Origin: Adenanthera pavonina
Lineage: Eukaryota; Streptophyta; Magnoliopsida; Fabales; Fabaceae
Length of the DNA stretch: 64,000 nucleotides
Assembly (NCBI GenBank): GCA_026686845.1
Contig: JAIVEN010000015.1
Location: 19,821,501-19,885,500, forward strand
Direction of reading: 5' to 3'
Below, in pieces: positions 34,025 through 46,000 of the stretch (its first letter is position 1; every line of letters begins with the position of its first letter). The notes under the pieces were generated by a model. The model saw only the letters and a list, made by a program, of their open reading frames with translations. It had not been told where the DNA came from and searched no databases. The position numbers and the translations under genes are program-made.

Positions 34025-37000
34025 ATGGAGAGCCCTCCTTCGCCGTCTTATGTCATCATTGCATGTGATGCCACCAAAGATAGCACTGAGCATGAGATCA
34101 AGTTCATTATTGATCACGTACGAAACACCACTGGCATTCTATATATAGGTTACAAATTGCTACTGCTCGGAGTCTTGCATAAGGTGCCACACCCCAGTAA
34201 GTAATATACCAATTATGCTTATACTTGTCCTTGAGAGTAGCACTGATGCCATTGCAACCTTTAATTTTACTTGTATTTTTTTTGGGTATAAAACATCTTT
34301 CATATCTTCAATATAATTTCCCCCCCATAATGACAAGTACTCATTCTTGCTCAATGAATTTGATATAAGATATTATTTCTAAATCTAGGTCCTTTTTTTT
34401 TTTTTTCTGGGTAACAACTTGTACTGCATATTTCCTAATTGCTGCCCTGTCAAAATAAATTGCAATGTTTATACCAGATTGTAGAGACGTCTCAACATTT
34501 GGATTCTGTACTGTGACGAGTTGGAGACTCAGCGTGCGTGTGTGTTGTGTTTTCCAGAAAATCATCAAGATTCCATGGTTTTCTTATTGGTTCTGATAAA
34601 GCTTATTTTATTATGTAATGATAATTTTTTATATCGCTTATTTTTATTATGTTAACCTAGTCATTACATAATATAATAGTCAATACTTGTGCTTGCGAGT
34701 TGAGATTAAGATTTCATTCTATTATTATTGGCAAGTAATCATCTTCTTCAGTTGTTTTTTTACAGCATATGATCTCCATGAGTGTAAACATTGAAGGAAG
34801 GTTACTAATATAAATTTTTCTTTAATTTGTGGTCAACTCACCATGTGACTCTTCTGTTGCTTTTTTTGTTTTTGGGATTAACAGTGGGGTACCAGACATT
34901 ACCATGCCCTGAGTCTTTTGCTGGCACAAATGCTCGTGCAATGGATGAAGCAGTTGGCAACAAATTTGATTCATATGCAAATGTGCTTTTGCCGATTTAC
35001 GAAGATTGTGAAAATGCGGGGGTATTATTAGATTTCAAAAGACTTTAATGTGCTATTTTCCTAATAAATACTATATGCTTAATTATGTTTTTATAGTTTT
35101 TTTTTATGTAAGAATCTAAGTTTTTTTTTTTGGTTCATTTAAATTTATCTCCAGATCAGCATTGAAGTCAAAGTCACTGCAGGTTTTCCGATTAGACAGG
35201 TTATTTTGCAAGAGGTTGCATACTATAATACAGCTTGGATTGTACTCGATAAGTATTACTTTCTCTCCACTAAAAAATGACTTTTATCTTTTGCCAGATG
35301 AGATTTGTGATTGTTTAGGGAGTACATTGCTTCTTAATTTTGTTGAATGTTTATGGCTTCTGAAGTTACTTGTTACTTGTGTTTGTACATAATGTAGCAG
35401 TAGGCATATTTAGCGGTCACCTGATGCTCTCTTTAAAAAAAAAAAAATGAATACGCCTATTCAGATATGAAAATTCGCCTATTCAGATATGAAAATTCCA
35501 CAGAAATGACCTTGATGGTAATTCTAGCAAAGAATGTATATCAACACTTGTTTAAGTTGCTATTTAATTTGGTAATTTTGAATTTCTAGGCAAAACGAAT
35601 CTCCCCAAATGGTTTTAAATTATTGGTTTCTGTTCTGGTCCTCAGGTATTTGGAAGCCTTTCCCTGCTGAGCTTCATAATACTTTTTTCCTTTAACTATT
35701 ATTTCTGAAATTATTTGTCAGAAATGTTAGCCCCTAGAACAAGTGATTTTATGCAAACCTGAACTTGCAGCAATCTCTTCCAAAACAGTTTATGACATCA
35801 CCATCTTTATCGAGAACAACAATGACGAGTCTCAATCTCATATATGTGGGGTCAGCTGGATGAACTCTGAATCATTAAATAAAGTTTTCCCTATGGGTAC
35901 TCTTTTGCTTTGCCATCTCATACAACACTGCAATTTCATGAACCCTTTTATATTTGTGTCATTCTTCATCACTTACTACCAATGTCATTCTTGGTCTTCG
36001 CATCTTCATAACATTTTTATGTGTGTATCTTTCTTCTCTGAGAATTACGCATATGGAACACATGAAGGACTTAGGTTTAAGGTTATCCTTTGATGATATA
36101 AACCCTTGCATAAGCTTATTGATTTCAACCAGCCAGCCTTACTAACCAAGAAAATTCTCCTTTCCTGCCTCAAGCATCTTTAAACTCTTTGTTCCACCAC
36201 CTCCTCAAAGACTCTAAATTTATGCGGGTGCTTATGACCTTATTGACACGAATAGTGGTCAGAAAAATATTCTCTGATGATTTATAATTGAGGAATACAC
36301 GGGTATATATACAGGCTACCCTAGGAGTTAAAAAATAAATACAGAATATTTACAATAAATGTAGGGATTATAATCCCTGATTTTATGATGATTCTATGAA
36401 AGATAAGAATAGAAAAGAATCAATATAATCTAAATAATATTTTAAAATATTCTAATATCTTCTAACACTCCCCCTCAAGCTGGTGAGTGGATATTCGCCA
36501 ATCCCAGCTTGGTGATCAAGTTCTGAAAATGAACACTAGACAATCTCTTTGTGAGAATATCAGCAAGTTGCTCTTCGGTAGGAACAAATGGTGTACAAAT
36601 TAAACCAGTATCCAGTTTCTCCTTTATAAAATGACGATCTACCTCAATATGCTTGGTCCGGTCATGTTGTACTGGATTGTGAGCAATATTAATTGCTGAT
36701 TTATTATCACAGTAAAGCTTCATTGTACCATCCCATTTAACCTTCAAATCTTCCAAGATTATCTTTATCCATAATAGCTCACAGATTCCAAGGGCCATTG
36801 CTCTGAATTCAGCTTCTGCACTAGATCTAGCAACCACATTATGTTTCTTGCTTCTCCAAGTGACAAGGTTTCCACTAAGAAAAGTACAATAACCTGTCAT
36901 TGATCTCCGATCAACCATGGAACCTGCATAATCTGCATCGGTATAGACTTCAAGAGTTAATCTATTTCCTCTTTTGAATAAGATTCCTTTTCCTGGGGTA

Positions 37001-40000
37001 CCTTTCAAGTATTGTAAAATTCGATGTACAGCCCGAAGATGTGATTCTTTAGGGGCATGCATAAATTGGCTCACAACACTTACAGCATAAGCTATGTCAG
37101 GCCTAGTATAAGACAGATATATTAGTTTGCCAACAAGCCTCTGATATGATCCCACATCAACAGTTGTATCGTCTGGGAAGTCACAAAGTTTGTGATTAAT
37201 TTCTATTGGGGTATCTGTCGGTTTACATCCCAATTTATCTGTTTCAGTTAATAAATCAAGAGTATATTTCTGCTGTGATATAAAGATTCCTTGCTTTGAA
37301 TGAGCAACTTCAATTCCTAGGAAGTACTTAAGCCTCCCTAATTCTTTAATTTCAAACTCTTGCATCAACTGCTTCCTTAAGAAATTAATTCCTTCCATGT
37401 CATCTCCTGTGACTATAATGTCATCAACATAGACTAGTAACACCGTCACTCCCCCTGAAGCCGAATGTCTGATAAATAAAGTGTAATCACCTTGACTTTG
37501 CTTGTACCCTATACTAAACATGACTTTTGTAAATCTCCCAAACCATGCTCTTGGAGATTGTTTGAGCTCATACAGTGCCTTTTTAAGTCTGCAAACTGTA
37601 TCGGATGTAAGCTGAGAATAAAATCCCGGTGAAACCTCCATATAGATCTCCTCTTCTAAATCACCATGTAAGAAGGCATTTTTAACATCGAATTGCAGTA
37701 ATTGCCAATTTTGGATAGCAGCAATAGACAATAAAATCTGAACTGTATTCATTTTTGCAACAGGGGCAAAAGTCTCCACATAATCTATGCCATAGGTTTG
37801 AGTATATCCTTTCGCAACTAACCGTGCCTTATATCTTTCTAAGGAACCATCAGAGTTGAACTTAGTTGCAAAGACCCAGCGGCACCCAACTGGTTTCTTA
37901 CCTCTTGGCAATGGAACCAGGTCCCATGTCTTATTTTTCTCTAGGGCTTCCATCTCCACTTTCATTGCTTGTACCCAATTTTCATTTGCCAATGCCTCAG
38001 ATAAAGTTTTAGGAATGGAAATATCATTTAAATTTGCAAGAAATGTTCTATGGCTACAAGACAAATTGTTATAAGAAATGAAAGATGACATAGGATATAA
38101 TGGATGTTTTGTGCAACTACGGGTACCTTTGCGTAAGGCAATAGGAAGATCATCATCTATATTTTCAGGGATATTTTCAAGGGAAGGAGTTACCTCTGTG
38201 CCTTCAGGAACAGGTGCCAATTCAGAAGATTGAACTTGCTCTGGTTGAGATGTCTCTTTCCTGCGAGAGTAAACTTGTAAAGGACAAGTGGGGAGTAGGG
38301 GCTGTTGAGAATCACAGGAACTGGAAGGTCCAAATGAGTCATTTGGTATTTCAAGAAAGAAGTGATCTTGTCTCTGGTTATCAGGAAAGACAGTTCTCTC
38401 TAGAAGAATATTATGAAAATAGGACTCACTCTCAGAAAAAGTCACATCAGCTGAGACATAGAATCTTTTTGAAGGAGGATGATAGCATTTGTATCCTTTA
38501 TGAGTAGAAGAATAAACAATGAACACACATTTTAGGGTCCGAGGATCAAGTTTGGTCCGATTTTGAGAATGCACATGAACAAACGCAACACAACCAAATA
38601 TTCTTGGGATGAGATTATTTGAAGCTTTGAAGTCAGGGAAAAAATGAGTGAGAAGTTGTATAGGACTTTTTGAACCAAGAGTCTGTGTGGGAAGCCTGTT
38701 GATTATATAACTTGCAGTTTTTGTTGATTATATAACTTGCAGTTAAAACTGCTTGCCCCCAATATTGTTTAGGAACATTATTTTGAAATAGCAAGGCTCT
38801 TGTAGTAGCCAAGAGATGGCCATTTTTCCTTTCAGCAATCCCATTTTGTTGTGGAGTATAAACACAAGAAGACTCATGAATAATTCCCTGAGTATAAAAA
38901 AAGGTTGATAAAGATTGATTGAAAAAATCTTTTGCACTGTCAGAACGAAATCTCTGTATCCCAATCCCAAATTGAGTTTTGATCATATTGTAAAAGGATG
39001 GGAATATAGAGCTTACATAAGATTTTTGTTTCAAAATATAGATCCAAGTTACACGAGTGCAATCATCAATAAAGGACACAAACCATCGAGATCCAGAAAT
39101 ATTAGGAATATTTGAAGGACCCCAAATATCACTATGAATTAAATTAAAAGGAACAGAAGTTCTGTTATTACTAATGGGAAATGAAGATCGTTTGTGTTTA
39201 GCAAATTCACAAACATCCCAATGAAAGGACTCAATATCTAGGTCTTTAAATAAAGAAGGAAACATCATTTTAATAACATGAAAAGAAGGATGACCAAAAC
39301 GGCGATGATGAAGCCAAATGCGGTCTTTATTCAAACTGAACTCTTTGGAATGAAAGGAAGAGGAAGATAAACTTTGAAATTCATCACGTCCACTGCACTT
39401 ATCAAGGAAATAAAGTCCATCTTTTTCTTTAGCAAGTCCAATCTTCTGCCTCATGCTCAGTTCTTGAATTTCACAATAGGTAGAAAAGAATAAAGCACAA
39501 CAACTAGAATCGCTGGTAAGTCTTTTGACAGAAATAAGATTGGTACAAAGCTTAGGAATGTGCAAAACATTTCTCAAGATGAGAGATGGACTTAAACGGA
39601 TATCACCTTGACCAGCAACTGTAAGAACAGAACCATCAGCTATTATAACCTTTCTGGTACTAGGACATGGATTATAAGAGATAAATTTTTTTGAAGAATT
39701 GGTCATATGGTTATTAGCTCCATAATCCATAATCCATGAGTCAAGAAAAACCTTATTTGAGGCAGTAAGAGCAGATGACAATTGAGTAATAACAGATGAA
39801 GGTTCAATAGAAATACCTGAGAACACCAAAGAACATGTACCTGAAGTACTGGTAGTATTTTTCTCCAGTGATTCTAGTAAACTCCTTAATTTTCCAATCT
39901 CATCCTTAAGATCAGGATGGCTGAAGCTTTCCTCTCCACTTGAAACTTCCGTTGCTACATGAGCTTGCCGTTGTCCCTTCTTCATATTCGGAGGTTTACC

Positions 40001-43000
40001 ATGAAGCTTCCAACATCTATCCTTGGTGTGACGAGGCTTGTTGCAATAAGTACACCATAGGGAGTTGTTAGAATGCTTTGGTTGAGAAGCTTGATTATTA
40101 CTCTTTGATACCAAAGCAGAAGTTTCAATTGTCTTGGACTCCATCATCACATTCCTACGTCCTTCTTCTGCTAAGACAATAGCAATAGTTTCATTCAGAG
40201 TAGGTAACTCTTCTCTCCCAAGTATTTGAATTCTTACAGTATCAAGATTTGCATTCAATCCTGCAAGATATTCAAATATCCTTTCTTTCTCCATAAAGCG
40301 CTTCAGGATGACAGTATCTTCAGTACATTTCATCATAATACACTGATAATGATCTAATTCCTGCCACAAACTTTTCATTAGCATAGAATACTCATTAACA
40401 GATTTACCTCCCTGTTTAGTAGAAGAGATTTTTGTCTTAATCTCATAGATCTGAGCAGCATCCTTTACTTTTGAATAGGTCTGATGCACAGAATCTCAAA
40501 TCTCTTTAGCAAAACTTAGAAACAAACATGATTTACTGACTTCAGGATCCATGGAATGCCATAGCCATGACATAAATAGCGAGTCTTCTTCATCCCAGGA
40601 ATCAAACTTTGGATCACCTGGCTTAGGACCCGTACCCAATAGATGATTGAGTTTACCACGTCCTTTCAGAAATGTACGAACAAATTGAGACCAACTCAAA
40701 AAATTTTTCTAGTTCAATCTATAAGTCATCAGAACAACCTGCAACTCCCCAGAGACACCACTGATGCCAATGTGATTACTGACAGTGGAAGTCTCAACAT
40801 TAGGACCAATAGTAGAGGACTCACTCATGATTGAAACAAGTGCAGAAAAGAATGGAAGCGGTCAACGGGAATGCACCGGTTGGAGATTGACCGTGAACAG
40901 TGACACGCACAAAGCAGTGAACAGTAACGCGTGAACAATGACGCACAAGAGTGAACAGTCGCAGCAGCAAACAGTGCCCCGCAAACAGTCGCACGCCGTG
41001 AACAGTGCCGCCACACACAATGAACAGTACTGTGAACAGTGCGCAGACAAAAAATTAGGGCAGAAGGAAAAATATGATCAGAAAAGAAATAGAGTCTGGC
41101 TCTGATACCATGACACGAATAGTGGTCAGAAAAATATTCTCTGATGATTTACAATTGAGGAGTACACGGGTATATATACAGGCTACCCTAGGAGCTAAAA
41201 AATAAATACAAAATATTTACAATAAATGTAAGAATTATAATCCCTGATTTTATGCTGATTCTATGAAAGATAAGAATAGAAAAGAATCAATATAATCTAA
41301 ATAATATCCTAAAATATTCTAATATCTTCTAACACTTATTTATTGTAAAGAATCAAAGAAAGAAAGAAACAGAGAATACTATGGAATAGCCTTTTGTGGG
41401 AAATATAGCTAGTTAATTCCCACTTGCATGCCTTCTTCATGGATACTTAATACATGACGAGGTATTTAAGGGAACTAACTTCAGAGATCTTACATCTCTG
41501 TATATAGAAAGCATACAGCCTATACACGACTAGTATTCACACTACACATTAACTTACATATTAATTCCAACAATCTCCATCAAGTTGGAGCATATAAAAC
41601 ACATGCACCAAGCTTGTTACGAAAAGTAAAAGTAATGTTCCTCAAGATTAACAACATGGCTACAAATCAGAAAAGTGATTAAGACAGCAAGAAGAGGAAC
41701 TGTAGTGATGCGCAGCCAGAAAAAAAAAAAAAGCACCACCATTGGTATGAGTCAAGACAAGAAGAGCAATTGGGATGCCATGTAGCTGTGGGAAAGAGTG
41801 ACTGGAATTAGGGGTTTTCATGGGCTAGGTTAGGATTGACCCCCATCCGTTACCTGGCATGATGAATGCTCAAGCCACACTGGGTTAGGTATTGGGTCAG
41901 GTTGGTCCGAGCCGGTGAAAAGATGGTTTTTATAGAGCCTGGTGGCATGGTGTGATTCATATAGCCGGCCTCATTTAGTAGGATAAAACTAATATTATTA
42001 TTTTTTTATATTAAAAAATAAAAATAACTTTGTTTATTAACAAAAAAATATACTTATTTATATTCAAAAATAGATTTCTTTGAAAAATAATGTTAGGATT
42101 AAAAATAATGTTTTTAAAAGTTATGAATACTCAACAATTATACATTATATTTACATAATACTAAGTTAAGAAATCAATTTAAAATTTTAAATAAAATTAA
42201 AACATTAAAATCTTAAAAAGTTTTTATGATAATAATATTGCAAATGTATTATATAAGATGCATAGAGAAAAAAATCTTACAAAATCAATCAATATGCATA
42301 AAATAATAAAAAAAATTTAAAAAATATACATGTAGCTTGGGCCAGGCTGGATTGCTCTTCAAAATTGGTAAACTGCAAAAAGGTTGTCAAATTTCTGTTG
42401 GAGAAGTGGCAAGGAGATTGTCAGGATAGGTGATGAATGACTGTTACAGGTGATAAAAGAGACATAGAAACCACCATAAAATTCCCTAGAAAAGGTAAGA
42501 AAATCATAGAAGGGACCGGCGGACTGCTGTAGGAGGGCCAGAGCTCCCGTAGAGAAGGGGGCAAAGCTTCAGCTTGAAAACTACACAACCATTTATTGCT
42601 TACTCCTATCTCCTTCCAAGTTTTGATACCATGTAAAGAATAGAAAGAGAGAGAATACTCAGGGAATCCTGTGTGGGAAGTCTAGTGAGTGGATTCTATC
42701 GTACATCAAGCTTTGTATTATAGATATTTGATACAAGATATGCGATTAAACTACAATAACTGCAGAGATATTACAGCCCTTTGTATGGCGCGTATTCTGT
42801 CCATATACAGCCTATGTATAATATAACTAGCATTTGCACTGCATTTTAACTTCATATTAACTCCAACATTTAAGTTTTGCCTTTTTGTTTCCTCTCCTTT
42901 CTTACTGTACATATGTCTCAGTAAAGTTATTTCTGGTGGGTAGAATCCAATCAATTTCTCTTGTGATGATTGGCCAAGTATCCAAATTATTTATGCGTTC

Positions 43001-46000
43001 CTGGTCTGCTAACCATGCATCACTTTTCTTTCAACACATTTTCCTGCAATGTATTTTCGTTGCATGCTTTCCTGATTTCGTTACCTATCTAGACAAAAAA
43101 CACAGAAATATACTTTTCTTGTTTTTATAATTCAAAACTTTTTAATCTGTCATACTTTTGAATAATGAGTATAAACTCTCTTCTCCATTGGTTGTTTTCT
43201 CGTGCCCAATTGGTTTCAAGTGTAACTGGAAAGTTGGAACAGGCACCTTCGACGCGACTTGAGATTCGTTAACAAGATACCATGCAAGATTGCATTGATT
43301 AAAGATGACTTGTCTGTGGATATCTGGAGATCTCATCAATCACATGAAATAGATGTCACAGAAAACAAGCTTGCTTATTCTTTGTCTAAAGTTGCTTCTC
43401 TTTCGGGTTGTCATAGTATTGCAGACATCAGGCATTGTATTTCCTCTTTCGAAAACGGTATCCCATCCATGGTTTCTTCTGACATGTCGGACATGCTTAG
43501 GAACCGTACAAAGCACTCATTCGCATCACGTGAACAATTCTTCTCATCAGATTATGGGTCAACTTCTAAATCAGGTTAGGTAGCCTGTCTAACTTTTTTG
43601 TCACTACATGTCCATAATTCATTTTCAATCTGCCTTATCAATTATATGTTTCCTGTGCACAAGTATTTCTTGCAGCAGTATATATGACCTGCCAATTCAC
43701 AATGTTAGGAACTGAGCAGTTGTTACAGGCTTCTCTCTGATGATTGAACACATGATACAACATTACCTTCCTTTTTTTCCCCCCTCTGGGCCATAAGTCA
43801 AAACTGTACAAGACAAAATGATTGAACCTCAGACTGAAATAACATTTCAATTGTTTGGCAGGTATAAGCATCAAGGGTGAATATAAACATCCCCTCACTT
43901 CTCAGATTGTCCATAAGCAAAACAAATATGGTTTTATACCAAAATCTTCTGATGCACCAATTCTTTGTGCTGGTTGTGGAACGAGGACTGAATTGTACAC
44001 TAAGGAGTCGATGAGATATAGCTATTCCGATATACTGCTTGCAACAAATGACTTTTCAAAGGATAATTTATTAGGCGAAGGTGGTTATGGTCATGTATAC
44101 AGGGGTATTCTTAGAGATGGACAGAAAATTGCAGCAAAGGTAAGAAAAGAAGAAAGTACCCAGGGGTTTTCTGAATTCCATTCTGAGGTTTATGTCTTAA
44201 GTTTTGCTCGACACAAGAATATAGTGATGCTGTTGGGTTATTGTTGCAAAGAAAGGCAAAATATTTTGGTATATGAATATATTTGCAATAAGTCACTTGA
44301 CTGGCATTTATTTGGTAAGTACCTGGAGGTTTATTGGCTGTATCATTTGTGTTTCTTATTCTTGAATGACTGCATATCCACTTCAAGATTTAGAATTAGA
44401 GAGTCTGGGAAACAATTTTGCAGATAAAGACGCTACAGTTCTTGAGTGGCCCCAAAGATATGCTATTGCTATTGGAACTGCAAAGGGATTGCGTTTTCTC
44501 CATGAAGAATGTCGTGGGGGCCCCATTATTCATCGGGATATGCGACCAAGCAATATACTTCTTACTCATGAATTTGTTCCCATGGTAAAACTTTGTTCTC
44601 TTTTTCAGCAACTTGTTATCCCATTTTCATCCACTTCTCCAGAAGATTAGATCATCAAGTATTTATCATAAATCGTGATTTCTAGTGAGCAGGGAAACTT
44701 GGAGGTCCTGTGTTTGTTTCTTTTTGCATGTTATTTATCTAATTGAAAAGCCTCATGGATAAGTTACAAAAGTTTACTAGTTAAAAAACATGTCTCTGAG
44801 TTTCTTTCCTATAGAGGCTGCCTAATGCAATCATGATTCCTTTGCACATGCAAACCTACGTCCCAAATTATCAGCCATGGGTATGATAGATGATTTAATG
44901 CCATTCTGATTCCCATCATTGCTTGCATTACAAGGGTTGGACTAGAAAAGGACAGAAGTTGTCCTTCCTTTTTGCCTGATATGAGTATCACAGAACAAGT
45001 CATTACGCCAAAAGTTCTGCTGCATAGGGAACACATAAGCTCATATAAGTCATTGTAGAATAACAATGATAATTAAAATTAAAATACTATGAAAATTACA
45101 TCCGCAATTTAAAAGGCGATTGACTAGATTTCTTCTTTCCCGTACCATTTTCTTTGGATTTCTTCTCTTCCCTTCCCTTCCCCCACCTCCCAAACATACC
45201 GTACTCCACCTTCACTTAGATAGGTTTTCTCAACACTGGTAACTTTATGAGTGTTTCTCTGCAATATAATAGGATCAAGAGCTCTCATTAATTTTGTTGC
45301 ACCTGTCTGGGAAAGTGACTCCTTTTTTCCATAAGAATATTTTTTTAGTTAATAAACTTAATTTAAGAAATAATACTTGATCTCAATAGAGGATTGCTTA
45401 TTTCAACTAACTGCTGTCTTGTAAATGCAGCTAGGTGACTTTGGACTCGCCAAATGGAAGACTGGTAGTGATGAGACTATGCAAACGAGGATAATGGGCA
45501 CATTAGGGTGAGGACTTAGTGTAAAGTTTACATTACCAGCAGGCTCTATCTATTCCAAGCTCATAATCAGCAATCATGAACATACTTTTTGTTTATGTAG
45601 ATACCTTGCTCCTGAGTATGCTGAAGATGGTTTTGTTTCTGTGGGGACAGACGTGTATGCTTATGGTGTTGTTCTGTTACAATTAATATCAGGACGCAAG
45701 GTGGGCATGTCCACTAATCGTGATCAACTATCTCTCCGACAATGGGTATGTTCATCTATTATTTGTGTCTTTGGATAATTATAATTTTATAAAATTTTTC
45801 CATGTTTACACGCTATTAATTTTGACAATTATCTGCCTGATCTACTTGCACAAATAACCAATTCCACAAAGAAAATAAGGAAACTGGATAAAGAAAATAG
45901 AATTGGAATCTGGTGGAATTCAGTTTAACAAGTGAACTTCTGAACATAAATTCGTTCAATTTTATGAACGTGTGCTAATAAAATTGAACTTAAATTCGTG

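Larger units (their letters stand above)
36244..41334 (-). mobile_element. Ty1/copia LTR retrotransposon in intron 3 of the kinase gene
   Basis: The element is 5,091 bp with two 224-bp LTRs and a perfect 5-bp target duplication, cttat, at 36239-36243 and 41335-41339. It reads on the minus strand, opposite to the host gene. The order gag, protease, integrase, reverse transcriptase, RNase H is the copia order. A primer-binding site matching initiator tRNA-Met adjoins the 41 kb LTR and a polypurine tract adjoins the 36 kb LTR. The two LTRs differ at about 9 of 224 positions by eye (about 4%), so insertion is fairly recent, of the order of one to three million years under usual plant rates. The polyprotein is broken, so the copy is not autonomous. 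Confidence 0.95.

Noticed and set aside
35743..36093. ORF of 116 codons in kinase intron 3
   Set aside because: It lies in repeat-like intron sequence and does not fit the splice phases of exons 3 and 4.
40821..41050. Three overlapping Cys-rich minus-strand ORFs
   Set aside because: All arise from the GAACAGT repeats in the copia leader, upstream of the gag ATG.
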